Shown piece by piece: positions 34,112-42,480 of a DNA stretch of 64,000 bases. The position numbers and the translations under genes are program-made. Position 1 is the stretch's first letter; the number at the start of each line of letters is the position of its first letter. This DNA is from Microbispora catharanthi (GTDB lineage: Bacteria; Actinomycetota; Actinomycetes; Streptosporangiales; Streptosporangiaceae). The notes under the pieces are model-generated. The model was not told the DNA's origin. It was given only the letters and a program-made list of their open reading frames with translations, and ran no database searches. The stretch spans positions 206,961 through 270,960 of the forward strand of contig NZ_VDMA02000012.1 of assembly GCF_006334915.2 (NCBI RefSeq). Direction: 5' to 3'.

Positions 34112-35371
34112 CTACTTCTCGATGCGCTCGACGTCCTTGAGCATCTGGTCCCAGGCCTGCTGGCCGTCCTGCTTGCCCTCCTCCACCCGGTTGATCGCGT
34201 CGCGGATGGCGGTCTGGATGTCACCGGCCCGCGGCCCCTGGTACTGCGGCTTCAGGTTCAGCGCGGCGGTGGTGAAGATCTGCCCGACCGGGGCGTCGTT
34301 GAAGAAGGCGTTCTTCAGGTCCTTGACCTCGGGCTTCTCGTACGTGGCCACGGTCGAGGGCAGGATGCCGTGCGCCTTGAACACCTCGATCTGCTGCTCG
34401 GGAGCGGTCAGCCAGGTGATCAGGTCCACCGCCTCCTTCACGTGCTTGCTCTGCGCCGGAACCGTCAGGTACGAGCCGCCCCAGTTGCCGCCGCCGCCAG
34501 GAATGGCCGCGATATCCCACTTGCCGGCGAAGGCCTTGGCCTGGTCCTGGATCTTCGCGAGCATCCAGGCGGGACAGGCGACGGTGGCGAACTGGCTCTT
34601 GGCGAAACCGGTGTTCCACGCCGGGGAGCTGCCCACCAGCTTGGCCGACTCGCCGTCGGCCACGGCCTTCAGCACCTCGTCGTACGCCGAGCGGACCGCC
34701 GGGTTGGAGGCGACGATCACCTGGTCGGAGGTGTCGTAGTAGCCGGTTTCGGCCTGTCCGATCATGGCGTTGAAGATCTGCGCGGCGCCGTCGAAGAAGC
34801 CGGCGCCCGCCGGCTTGTTCGCGGTGTACTTCTTGCCGGCCTCGAAGTACGACGCCCAGTCCGGCCAGAGCTTGCTCACCTCGTCCCGCTTGGTGGGCAG
34901 GCCGGCCTTCTCGAACAGGTCCCGCCGGTAGCACATGGCCAGGCCGCCGACGTCCGTCCCGTACCCGATCTGGGCCCCGTTCTTGGCCACCGACGCCTGC
35001 CACTTCCACGGCAACCACCGGTCCTTCAGCCCGTCGGCGCCGTGCTTGCGCAGGTCGACGAAGCGCTCCGGCTGCGCCCTGAACTGGGCGATGAAGCCGG
35101 TGTCGATGCCCTCCACGTCCGCCGCGCCGCTGCCCGTCGCCAGATGCGCGGCCAGGTTGCGGTGGTGGTCGTTGTACGCCGAAGTACGCTCGACGATCTT
35201 GATGTTCGGATGGGCGGCCTCGTACTTGGCGTACAACTCCTTGAACCCCATGTTTCCGAACAGGTTGAGGGTGAGGGTGATGTGGCCGTCGCCGGACGAG
35301 CCGCCGCATCCGGCGGCGAGCACACCGGCGGCGAGCACACCCGCGAGCAGACGAAGTTTCGCAGCAGACAC
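34112..35371 (-). CDS. sugar-binding lipoprotein of an ABC transporter (CebE type)
   Basis: A 419-residue extracellular solute-binding protein of family 1. The signal peptide ends in the lipobox LAAGC (about residues 15-19), so the mature protein is lipid-anchored. The following region reads ITLTLNLFGNMGFKELYAKY, typical of CUT1 sugar binders. It starts with GTG after a GGAG site; the longer frame would bury the signal peptide. First gene of the operon with two permeases and a beta-glucosidase. Expression is probably blocked by the divergent LacI protein at the AACCGGTT operators about 190 bases upstream. Confidence 0.94.
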   Translation of the reverse strand: MSAAKLRLLAGVLAAGVLAAGCGGSSGDGHITLTLNLFGNMGFKELYAKYEAAHPNIKIVERTSAYNDHHRNLAAHLATGSGAADVEGIDTGFIAQFRAQPERFVDLRKHGADGLKDRWLPWKWQASVAKNGAQIGYGTDVGGLAMCYRRDLFEKAGLPTKRDEVSKLWPDWASYFEAGKKYTANKPAGAGFFDGAAQIFNAMIGQAETGYYDTSDQVIVASNPAVRSAYDEVLKAVADGESAKLVGSSPAWNTGFAKSQFATVACPAWMLAKIQDQAKAFAGKWDIAAIPGGGGNWGGSYLTVPAQSKHVKEAVDLITWLTAPEQQIEVFKAHGILPSTVATYEKPEVKDLKNAFFNDAPVGQIFTTAALNLKPQYQGPRAGDIQTAIRDAINRVEEGKQDGQQAWDQMLKDVERIEK

Positions 35372-35526
35372 CGTGAACTCCAGGGGGGAGGAGGGGGGTG
35401 GCTGCGAGATGCGATGGCCGAGCCGCGGCAACGAGAAGCATCGACCGATACGTCCGCCATGAGACATAACAGCGGCACCCGATGTCAAGTCACGGAAACC
35501 TAACATCGGCGAAATCTCCGGCCGCC

Positions 35527-35555
35527 TTGACAGACTTCCCCGGGTTGCATACTTT
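35527..35555 (+). promoter_or_regulatory. sigma70-like promoter for the LacI gene
   Basis: A consensus TTGACA (35527-35532) and TACTTT (35550-35555) are separated by 17 bp. The predicted start falls near 35562, inside the first AACCGGTT operator, giving direct autoregulation. Confidence 0.6.
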
Positions 35556-35559
35556 CCTC

Positions 35560-35586
35560 GAAACCGGTTACATGAAACCGGTTACA
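35560..35586. promoter_or_regulatory. tandem LacI-type operators
   Basis: GAAACCGGTTACA occurs twice, at 35560-35572 and 35574-35586, with a 14-bp period. Each copy has the palindromic core AACCGGTT, typical of LacI-family sites with a central CG. They lie between the LacI gene and the divergent sugar-uptake operon. Confidence 0.75.
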
Positions 35587-35610
35587 GCGAGATGCGATAA
35601 CGTTTGATCC

Positions 35611-36636
35611 GTGGCAACGATCAGAGAGCTGGCACGCCTGTGCGGCGTGTCCCCGGCAACCGTCTCCCGCGTGTTCAACAACCCGGAGGTGGTGAACGCA
35701 AAGACCAGGGAGCAGGTCCTGCGGACGGCGCGCCAGATCGGCTACCTGCCCAACGAATCGGCCCGCACCCTGGCCACCAAGAAGTCCTTCATGGTCGGCC
35801 TGGTGTGGGACACCGACCACCGCCGACCCGGCTGGCGGCACCCGTTCTTCCAGGAAATCCTCATCGGCCTGAAGACGGCGCTCAGCGGGCGCGAATATCA
35901 CCTCCTCATGCTCGCCACCAGCGGGGACACGAGCGGGGAGAGGACGGAAGACGCCTACGTGCGCGCCGTGCGCAGGCACAACCTCGACGGCGTCGTGATG
36001 ATAGACAGCGGCACCTGGGATCCCTCACTGCGGCGGCTGTCCGAATCGGGCGTCCCCTGCGTCAGCCTCGACCGTCCCGTCGAGGGTTCCCGCGCCACAT
36101 ACGTGACCTCGGACAACGCGGGCGGCGCCCGCCTGGCCGTACGGCACCTGCACGAGCGGGGACGGCGAGCCATCGCCACGATCACCGGCCCGGCGCACAC
36201 GCGTCCGGGCGCCGAGCGGCTGCGGGGCTACCAGGACGAGATGTCCCGCCTGGGGCTGCCGCACCGTCCCGAGTTCGTGGTCGAGGGCGACTTCTACCTG
36301 TCGGGCGGCCACGCCGCGATGCGCCGCCTGCTCGAGGCGGACGAGCGGCCCGACGCCGTGTTCGTCGCGGGCGACGAGATGGCCGTCGGCGCGCTGCGCG
36401 CGATCGGCGAGGCCGGTCTGAAGGTGCCCGAGGACATCGCCCTGGTCGGGTTCGACGACATCGAGGTGGCCGCGCTCGTGCCGCCGGGCCTGACGACCGT
36501 CGCCCAGGACAAGGCCGGGTTCGGCACCGCCGCCGCGGAGGCGGTGGTCTCGATGATCAACGGTGCGGACGCCCCGCCGCCCCGGATCCTGCCGACGACA
36601 CTCGTCGTGCGCGGCTCCAGCACGCCCCCGCTCTGA
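35611..36636 (+). CDS. LacI family transcriptional repressor
   Basis: A 341-residue LacI/GalR protein. The helix-turn-helix and hinge occupy residues 1-60 (IRELARLCGVSPATVSRVFN, then NESARTLATKK), followed by a sugar-binding periplasmic-fold domain with the dimer signature LVGFDDIEVAALVPPGLTTV. It starts with GTG 24 bases after the tandem operators. It is divergent from the ABC uptake/GH1 operon and presumably represses it until a beta-glucoside arrives, as CebR does, although the operator here differs from the known CebR site. Confidence 0.94.
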   Translation: MATIRELARLCGVSPATVSRVFNNPEVVNAKTREQVLRTARQIGYLPNESARTLATKKSFMVGLVWDTDHRRPGWRHPFFQEILIGLKTALSGREYHLLMLATSGDTSGERTEDAYVRAVRRHNLDGVVMIDSGTWDPSLRRLSESGVPCVSLDRPVEGSRATYVTSDNAGGARLAVRHLHERGRRAIATITGPAHTRPGAERLRGYQDEMSRLGLPHRPEFVVEGDFYLSGGHAAMRRLLEADERPDAVFVAGDEMAVGALRAIGEAGLKVPEDIALVGFDDIEVAALVPPGLTTVAQDKAGFGTAAAEAVVSMINGADAPPPRILPTTLVVRGSSTPPL

Positions 36637-36877
36637 CCCTCTCCGCCCGCCCGTGGGCCGGAACACGCGCGCTGTCACGGCCCAGGCCCCCTCTCCGCCT
36701 GCCTGGGGCCGGACATCCGTGCCGGCCTGGGCCGCGATCGGCACTGCCCGCGCGCTGAGCCGCACCGGACGCTCCCGCTCGGGGTGTCGCCCTGTCTGAG
36801 CGTTCTGGATCGCTGTGCTCCCGGAGGCGCTTATCGTGATGAGGCACCCATCACCCTTGACCCTCCGGGGGACTTCT
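36637..36877. other. intergenic region after the LacI gene
   Basis: This 241-base stretch codes for nothing recognised. It is GC-rich with no clear hairpin. GGAGG at 36826 and an in-frame GTG/ATG at 36836/36839 could give an earlier start for the next gene. Confidence 0.3.
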
Positions 36878-37183
36878 GTGTCCGAGCAGTCCTGGCCTGT
36901 CCGCATCCGTGCCGAGTTCGCGCAGCGCGTCCTTGACCTGCGGCATCAGCATCCCGGGATCCTCGCCTCGCTGGACCAGCACATGACCGCCGTCAAGCAC
37001 GCCATCGCGGAGCTGGGCGAGCGGGTCGGGCCTGCCTCCCTGCTCGCCTATCTGATCGGCTACTGGGACGGCGCGCGAGAGAAGGGCTGGCGGGCGCCGG
37101 GACCGGAGCAGCCGCTCGACTTCGCCACCCTCCGCATGACCGCGGTCTGCCTGCTGCTCGACGCCGCGGCCGAACCCGCCTGA
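36878..37183 (+). CDS. small helical protein, DUF6401-like
   Basis: A 101-residue protein. The central pattern HPGILASLDQHMTAVKHAI followed by LLAYLIGYWDGARE resembles the DUF6401 family found beside actinomycete natural-product genes; this resemblance is from memory and only moderate. No membrane segment is present. The start is uncertain: GTG here is preceded by GGGGGA, but GTG/ATG 39-42 bases upstream also have a ribosome site. It ends at a strong hairpin shared with a convergent gene. Confidence 0.55.
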   Translation: MSEQSWPVRIRAEFAQRVLDLRHQHPGILASLDQHMTAVKHAIAELGERVGPASLLAYLIGYWDGAREKGWRAPGPEQPLDFATLRMTAVCLLLDAAAEPA

Positions 37184-37207
37184 CTCCCCACCGCTTCCGG
37201 CACAGCG

Positions 37208-37240
37208 GCGGGGCGCCCCTCCCGATGAGGGACGCCCCGC
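37208..37240. terminator. bidirectional hairpin terminator
   Basis: GCGGGGCG and CGCCCCGC pair with an inner CCCTC/GAGGG extension and a small internal loop. It lies 25 bases after one stop codon and 14 bases before the convergent stop, so it serves both genes. Confidence 0.75.
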
Positions 37241-37253
37241 GCGGCTGAAAGGC

Positions 37254-38408
37254 TCACCGGCGCGGCGCCGGCGGCTCCTCCGGGGGATTCGGCCGGGAGG
37301 AGGTGGGCCGCGCCACCTCACCCGGCGCGTCCTGCGGCATCGGCGGGGTTCCGGGGGCGCCCGGAGGGACCGCGCCCGCCGGGGGGATGGGAGTCGTCGG
37401 CGCGCCCGGAGCGACCGGCGGCGTGCTCTCGGGGTACGCGGGCCGGCTCGCCGGCGCCTCCCTGGCGCCCTGCGCGCCCGGGATGTTCCCGCCGACGTTC
37501 TGCGGCCGCACGGCGCTCTCCGGCTGCGCGGTGTCCTCCGGCTGCGCGATGTTCTCCGGCTGCGCGATGTTCTCCGGCTGCGCGATGTTCTCCCGGGACG
37601 CGGTGCTCTGCGGGTACGCGGTGGAGGCCGGCTGGGCGAAGGCCCCCACCCGCTGCCGCGGCTGCTCGGTCCGCGGCACGGCGACGGTCTCCATCGCGTC
37701 GGCGCGGCCACGGCTGTAGGCCGCGGCCTGGGCGCGGATGGTGTCGGTCTCGGCCTCCGCCCGGTTCAGCCAGTGCTCCCAGCGCTGCTGCATGGGCCGG
37801 ACCAGGCCGCCGCCGACGCCGACGACGAGGATGCCGGCCATGGTGGCCAGGATCGCGATCAGCACGGGCGTGGTGACGGTGGTCGCGACCTCGATCTGGT
37901 TGAGCGCGGCGATGACGCCGAGGCCGATGATGAACACCGACGCGATCGTGGCCAGCGTCCGGCCGTACGACAGGGAGCCCAGAGCGGCGGTGATGATGTC
38001 CTTGACGGCCCTGGCGATGGCGGTGGCGACCACGATGATGACGATCGCCACGGCGGCCTTGGGCAGCCACGCCACCACTCCGGCGAGCAGGTCGCTGACG
38101 GGGTTGGGCCCGAAGACGGAGAAGGCGATCTGCAGCGTGATCAGCAGGATCGCGTAGTAGACGAGTTTCGCGAGCAGGCCGGACGCGTCGTATTTGCTGC
38201 GCGCCAGCGCCCGTCCCACGGCCCCGCGTTCGACCCACCGGTCGAACCCGGCACGTTCGAGTACGGCGTCCACAACCTTCCGCAGTGCCGTGGCGACCAG
38301 CCAGCCCACCGCGAGGACGACGACGAATGCGAGGAACTTGGGGACGAACGTGGCGACCGACGACCAGGCGTCGGCCACTCCTCTTCCCCAGTCGACCGGA
38401 GCGGCCAT
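37254..38408 (-). CDS. MscS-like conserved-TM-helix protein with Pro-rich tail
   Basis: A 384-residue protein. Residues 1-200 hold about five hydrophobic helices, including the pair FLAFVVVLAVGWLVATALRK and AGVVAWLPKAAVAIVIIVVATAIA, which match the conserved TM helix repeated in small-conductance mechanosensitive-channel relatives. The MscS beta-domain is absent. The C-terminal 170 residues are low-complexity, with four to five hexapeptide repeats of QPENIA and then a Pro-rich end. The ATG is preceded by GGAGG at four bases. It probably sits in the plasma membrane; channel activity is not shown. Confidence 0.82.
   Translation of the reverse strand: MAAPVDWGRGVADAWSSVATFVPKFLAFVVVLAVGWLVATALRKVVDAVLERAGFDRWVERGAVGRALARSKYDASGLLAKLVYYAILLITLQIAFSVFGPNPVSDLLAGVVAWLPKAAVAIVIIVVATAIARAVKDIITAALGSLSYGRTLATIASVFIIGLGVIAALNQIEVATTVTTPVLIAILATMAGILVVGVGGGLVRPMQQRWEHWLNRAEAETDTIRAQAAAYSRGRADAMETVAVPRTEQPRQRVGAFAQPASTAYPQSTASRENIAQPENIAQPENIAQPEDTAQPESAVRPQNVGGNIPGAQGAREAPASRPAYPESTPPVAPGAPTTPIPPAGAVPPGAPGTPPMPQDAPGEVARPTSSRPNPPEEPPAPRR
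37526..37597 (-). repeat. four tandem 18-bp coding repeats
   Basis: Four copies of an 18-bp unit (GCGCGATGTTCTCCGGCT on the plus strand, with small changes) encode a Gln-Pro-Glu-Asn-Ile-Ala hexapeptide in the tail of the MscS-like protein. The middle two copies are identical, so copy number could vary by slippage. Confidence 0.85.
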
Positions 38409-38554
38409 GGGTCCTCCTGTTGAGAGCCTTCCACGACATACGAGGCTCACGGCTACCCGGTGATCCGCGTCTCATACCCGATTCGTGTCCGGCCCGGCAC
38501 ACAAGGCTTCCGTATGCTGTACGGTACAACGTACGACAGAAAGGGGCGCATTTC

Positions 38555-38980
38555 GTGTACGAGCCGAGCGACGAGGAACTGAAGAGCGTCGAGGACTGGT
38601 TCGCCCAGTACGACGCGGTCGCCGAGCAGGGGGCGATCGAGCGGCTGGCCGACCTCGCGGTCTTCCCGATGAATCTGGCCACCGACGTGCCGGGCGGCTT
38701 CGCGGCCGTACGGCAGTGGACGCGCGAGGAGTACGTCGAGGCGATGCGGGAGGCCATGGGCGGCGGAACGGCGGGGCTCGACCTGGAGTCGGCGAGGACG
38801 CCGCACTTCCTCAGCCCCAACCTGGTGTTCGTGGAGACCACGGCGACGATGACGGTCGAGGGCCGGCGGGAGAGCATGCACTACGGCGACCTGCTGGTGC
38901 GCACCGAGGACGGGTGGGCGTTCCAGACGATGGCACAGGGCGGCTGGGGCCACGGCTGGCCGCCCGCTCGGCGCGGCTGA
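38555..38980 (+). CDS. SnoaL/NTF2-like (DUF4440) protein
   Basis: A 141-residue single-domain protein. The helical start (SDEELKSVEDWFAQYDAVAE), the mid-region AVRQWTREEYVEAM and the ending MHYGDLLVRTEDGWAF fit the SnoaL-like/DUF4440 cone fold. Members act as isomerases, hydrolases or binding proteins, so no reaction is assigned. It starts with GTG after AAGGGG. The promoter region at 38513-38545 contains GTACG-N6-CGTAC, a possible operator. It is divergent from the MscS-like gene. Confidence 0.75.
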   Translation: MYEPSDEELKSVEDWFAQYDAVAEQGAIERLADLAVFPMNLATDVPGGFAAVRQWTREEYVEAMREAMGGGTAGLDLESARTPHFLSPNLVFVETTATMTVEGRRESMHYGDLLVRTEDGWAFQTMAQGGWGHGWPPARRG

Positions 38981-39078
38981 CCGGGCAGAGGGCCCGGAGA
39001 AGACAGACCGCCGACGCGACCGCGGCGCGGTCAGCCTTTCACGTGTCGCGAAGGGACGGTGATGCCCGCCCGAACAGC

Positions 39079-39141
39079 GTGCCGCACCTGGCGGTCGAGG
39101 ACTGGGACAGGCAGATCGACCTGAACATCAACTGTGCCGGC
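39079..39141 (+). pseudogene. fragment of a short-chain dehydrogenase gene
   Basis: Reading from 39079 gives VPHLAVEDWDRQIDLNIN, which matches the W-D-x2-I-D-x-N region of short-chain dehydrogenases just before their NAG-distal helix. No start, nucleotide-binding motif or catalytic YxxxK accompanies it, so at most a remnant is present. The resemblance is short and could be chance. Confidence 0.3.
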
Positions 39142-39165
39142 CGGAGGCATCTGCGGCCGGCACAG
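39132..39165. terminator. 11-bp stem-loop
   Basis: CTGTGCCGGCC and GGCCGGCACAG form an exact 11-bp inverted repeat with a 12-base loop. It lies between the SnoaL-like gene and the convergent TetR gene and is probably a terminator for one or both. Confidence 0.6.
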
Positions 39166-39225
39166 CATAGGCATGCGGCATCGTGCCCGGCCGCACCTCC
39201 CCGTTCCCCGCCGGCGCAGAATCGA

Positions 39226-39816
39226 TCAACCCAGTGACGCCGTTGCCGCGCGCAGATCCCGCAGGGCGGCCAACGCATGGTGCGCGAGCCCTCGTGCGTC
39301 ATCACGATCGCCTTCGGACCACTGGGCGTAGCCCCGCTTGAAGGCAAGGACTCCCATCTCGGCCGCGAGGTGCGCGGTCGGGTCCGGCACACCGCGGGCG
39401 ATGAGCGCGGCGGTCATGGCGGCAGCGAGACCGACGCTCTTGAGGGCGTCTCGCTCCTGAAGTTCGGTGCTGGCCGCCACGGCTGCTTTCAGGCGGGGGC
39501 CGAGTTCACGGTTCGCCGGCCCCATGGCGCTGGATGCGCGTTCGAGACCGGCTGCGACCGCCTCGAGCGGGCTCGCGTTCGGGGGCGCCTCGGCGATCCC
39601 CTCCGCGAGCAACCGGCTCAGGGTCTCCTGGCCGGCGACCAGCAGCTCACGCTTGTCCGAGAAGTGCCGGAAGAAGGTGCTCTTGGTAACGCCGGCGCGC
39701 TCGGCGATCTGCGCCACCGTGGTGGCGTCGTATCCCTGCTCGGTGAACAGGTCGACGGCCGCGACGACGAGTCGCTGGGTCGTCTCCGGTTGCCATCGGG
39801 CCATGAACGACATCAT
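39226..39816 (-). CDS. TetR family regulator divergent from NmrA-like gene
   Basis: A 196-residue TetR protein. The helix-turn-helix is at about 10-55 (AAVDLFTEQGYDATTVAQIA, then GVTKSTFFRHFSDK). Three in-frame ATGs occur within five codons and none has a clear ribosome site. It is divergent from the NmrA-like reductase gene, and two similar operators lie in the gap. It therefore probably represses both itself and that gene. Confidence 0.9.
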   Translation of the reverse strand: MMSFMARWQPETTQRLVVAAVDLFTEQGYDATTVAQIAERAGVTKSTFFRHFSDKRELLVAGQETLSRLLAEGIAEAPPNASPLEAVAAGLERASSAMGPANRELGPRLKAAVAASTELQERDALKSVGLAAAMTAALIARGVPDPTAHLAAEMGVLAFKRGYAQWSEGDRDDARGLAHHALAALRDLRAATASLG

Positions 39817-39820
39817 AGGT

Positions 39821-39872
39821 GATGGGACAAGTGTCCCGTCGGTGTGTATGGTGATGGGACAATAGTCTCGTC
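39821..39872. promoter_or_regulatory. two TetR operators 32 bp apart
   Basis: GATGGGACA-AG-TGTCCCGTC (39821-39840) is a near-perfect palindrome with one mismatch. A weaker copy, GATGGGACA-AT-AGTCTCGTC, lies at 39853-39872. The 32-bp offset is three helical turns. Both lie between the divergent TetR and NmrA-like genes. Confidence 0.7.
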
Positions 39873-39888
39873 ACTTGGGGAGAGTGTC

Positions 39889-40770
39889 ATGCACGTTTTC
39901 GTCACCGGCGGCACCGGCACCATCGGCTCCGCCGTCGTTGCCGAACTGCTCGCCAACGGTCACACCGTTCTCGCGCTGGCCCGCTCGGACAAGTCCGCGC
40001 AAGCCCTCGCAGACGCCGGTGCCCAGGTGCTACGCGGACAGCTGGCCGACCTCGACGTCCTGCGGGCCGGCGCCGCGCAGTCCGACGGCGTGATCAGCCT
40101 GGCGTTCGGCGGCGACTACAGCACTGACGAGGCCGTCGCGCAGTCGATCGCCGAGGAGAGCGCCGCTCTCGCCGCTCTGGGCGAGGAGCTGCTCGGCAGT
40201 GCTCGTCCGATCGTCACGGTCTCGGGCACGCCCTGGGTGCCGGGCCGCCTCTCCACCGAGACCGACCCCGCGGCGACCGAGGGACCGGTGGGCGGTCGCG
40301 GCCGTTCGGTCAATGCGCTGCTGGATCTGGCGTCGCGTGGTGTGCGCAGCACGGCTGTCCGCATGCCGCGCACGGTTCACAACGAGGGCAAGGGCGGATT
40401 CGCCGGCCTGCTGACGGATCAGGCGCGCCGCACCGGCGTGTCCGGCTACCCCGGCGACGGCGCCCAGCGCTGGCCGGCCGTGCACGCGCTCGACGCGGCG
40501 GTCCTGTTCCGGCTGGCTCTCGAGTCGGCACCCGCCGGGACGGTCTGGCACGCCGTGGCCGATGAGGGCGACGCCGTACGAGACATCGCGACCGTCATCG
40601 GCCGGCGACTCGGCCTGCCGGTCGAGCCGGTGCCGCAGGAGAACTTCGGCCCGTTCGGCCCGATCTTCGCCATGGACCAGCCGGCCTCCAGCGCCCATAC
40701 CCGCGAGGTCCTCGGGTGGCAGCCCACGCACCCCAGCCTCCTCGAGGACCTGGAGAACATCCAGCCCTGA
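39889..40770 (+). CDS. NmrA-like NAD(P)-binding oxidoreductase (atypical SDR)
   Basis: A 293-residue protein with the Rossmann start HVFVTGGTGTIGSAVVAELL (glycine-rich GGTGTIG) of extended/atypical SDRs and a C-terminal half resembling sugar epimerase-like reductases. The catalytic YxxxK is not obvious, as in many NmrA relatives that sense or bind NADP. The ATG has GGGGAGA six bases before it. It is divergent from and probably controlled by the TetR gene. The TetR-controlled layout suggests stress- or quinone-related reduction, which is inference. Confidence 0.88.
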   Translation: MHVFVTGGTGTIGSAVVAELLANGHTVLALARSDKSAQALADAGAQVLRGQLADLDVLRAGAAQSDGVISLAFGGDYSTDEAVAQSIAEESAALAALGEELLGSARPIVTVSGTPWVPGRLSTETDPAATEGPVGGRGRSVNALLDLASRGVRSTAVRMPRTVHNEGKGGFAGLLTDQARRTGVSGYPGDGAQRWPAVHALDAAVLFRLALESAPAGTVWHAVADEGDAVRDIATVIGRRLGLPVEPVPQENFGPFGPIFAMDQPASSAHTREVLGWQPTHPSLLEDLENIQP

Positions 40771-40818
40771 GCCCTCCTCACCTGCCGTAGAGGACGAGCC
40801 GACCGCCGGCCCAGCGGG

Positions 40819-42480
40819 TCAGAGATGGACCGCCACGGTTCGGACGTAGGCGCGCCACCCCCCGTGCGCGGTGATGTCGGCCGCGCCCCGCAGCCCTTCC
40901 GGAGCGCAGAGGAAGCCGGGCACGTTCGTGCCGTCGGCCAGTTCGACCTGGCCCAGCGTCATCGGGCGGGGAAGAGCCGTGAGCAGGTCGGCCAGCCCTT
41001 CGGCGGGAAGTTCCCACACCTCGCACTCGATGGCCGCGCCGTTCCCGGCGACTCGGACGAGCCCGGGTTTGGGCGGGTCGGTGGTCAGGGCGTGCAGCCG
41101 GTAGCGCGCGGCGGTCGTGGTGGTGGCCACCAGGCGGGCGCCGCGCGTGGTGAGCTCGTGGTTGAGCGGTTGTCCTGACAGGTGCGCGCCGACCACGGTC
41201 AGGCGGACGGCCGGCTGAAGCAGCCGGGCGATGGCGGCCAGGTCGTCGTCGGCGTGGGCCCGGCCGACCAGCATGACCCCGTACGGAAGCCCGTCCACCT
41301 GTCCGGCGGGTACGGCGAGCGCGCACATGTCGAAGAGGTTGACGAAGTTGGTGAAGCGGCCGAGGTCGCTGTTGACGCCGACGGGGTCGGCCGCGACCTG
41401 CGCCAGGGTGGGATGGCGGGGAGTGACCGGCAGGAGCAGGGCGTCGCGGTCGCCGAGCAGGGACAAGGCCCGCTCGCGCAGTGCCGCGAGCCGTTCCCGG
41501 TCGGCGAACAGGCGGTGGGCGGGCAGGTCGCGGGCCGCGGTGATGATGGAGGCGACAGTGGGATCCAGGTCCGGGCCGCCTTTGTCGACGAACGCGCCGA
41601 CGGCGGTGTAACGCTCGGCGACGAAGGCCCCCTGGTAGAGAAGCGCGGCGGCCTCCAGGAAGGGGGCGGGGTCGATCGGGTGGATCTCGACGCCTGCCGA
41701 GGCCAGCCTGCCGGCCGTGGTCTCGAACGCCTCGGCCCAGCCCGGGGCCAGCGTGCCGAGGCCGGCGGTGGCGGGCACGGCCAGCCGCCAGGGTCCGGGG
41801 CGGCGGGCCGGGCGGGATGCGGGAGGTGCGGAAGGGGCGGTCATGAGGGCCAGGGCCTGCTGGGCCTCGGGGAGCGTGCGGGCGAAGACGCTGACGCAGT
41901 CCAGGCTCCGGCAGGCCGGGACCACGCCTTCGGCAGGGATCAGGCCGCGGGTGGGCTTGATCCCCACGATGCCGTTGAAGGCGGCGGGGACCCGGCCCGA
42001 GCCCGCGGTGTCGGTGCCGAGCGCGAGGTCGGCCAGGCCGAGCGCGACGGCGACCGCCGAGCCCGAGCTGGATCCTCCGGAGATCCGGTCCGGGTCGGTG
42101 GCGGCGCGCACCGCGCCGTAGGGGCTGCGGGTGCCGACCAGCCCTGTGGCGAACTGATCGAGATTTGTGGTGCCGAGCACGATCGCACCGGCCCCGCGGA
42201 GCCGAGCCACGGCGGGGGCGTCGGCGTCCGGACGGTAGGCGTAGGAGGGGCAGCCGGCGGTGGTCGGCAGCCCGGCCACGTCGATGTTGCCTTTCACGGC
42301 CAGCAGGCGGCCCGCGAGGGGAAGGTGCTCGCCGCCCGCCACCCGGACGTCCACGGCGGCGGCCTCGGCCTCCACCTCGGCCCGCGGCCGCAGGTCGATC
42401 CAGATCTCCGGACGGTCCGTCTTGGCGATCCGGGTGTAGGCCCTGCGGACTCGTTCCAGTGCCGTCTCAGCCACGATCAC
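40819..42480 (-). CDS. atzF: allophanate hydrolase
   Basis: A 553-residue amidase-signature enzyme that converts allophanate to ammonia and CO2. The catalytic Lys is in LLAVKGNIDVAGLP, and the Ser-rich motif is ISGGSSSGSAVAVALGLADL with the downstream Ser in GTDTAGSGRVPAAF. After the amidase domain (about 1-440), the C-terminal 110 residues match the extra domain unique to allophanate hydrolases. Its GTG lies 14 bases inside the end of the carboxylase gene, so it is the last gene of the guanidine/urea operon. Allophanate arises from carboxyguanidine or carboxylated urea made by its neighbours. Confidence 0.93.
   Translation of the reverse strand: MIVAETALERVRRAYTRIAKTDRPEIWIDLRPRAEVEAEAAAVDVRVAGGEHLPLAGRLLAVKGNIDVAGLPTTAGCPSYAYRPDADAPAVARLRGAGAIVLGTTNLDQFATGLVGTRSPYGAVRAATDPDRISGGSSSGSAVAVALGLADLALGTDTAGSGRVPAAFNGIVGIKPTRGLIPAEGVVPACRSLDCVSVFARTLPEAQQALALMTAPSAPPASRPARRPGPWRLAVPATAGLGTLAPGWAEAFETTAGRLASAGVEIHPIDPAPFLEAAALLYQGAFVAERYTAVGAFVDKGGPDLDPTVASIITAARDLPAHRLFADRERLAALRERALSLLGDRDALLLPVTPRHPTLAQVAADPVGVNSDLGRFTNFVNLFDMCALAVPAGQVDGLPYGVMLVGRAHADDDLAAIARLLQPAVRLTVVGAHLSGQPLNHELTTRGARLVATTTTAARYRLHALTTDPPKPGLVRVAGNGAAIECEVWELPAEGLADLLTALPRPMTLGQVELADGTNVPGFLCAPEGLRGAADITAHGGWRAYVRTVAVHL

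Noticed and set aside
37526..37597. 18-bp repeats as binding sites for a regulator
   Set aside because: They lie inside a coding tail and keep frame, so they are peptide repeats.
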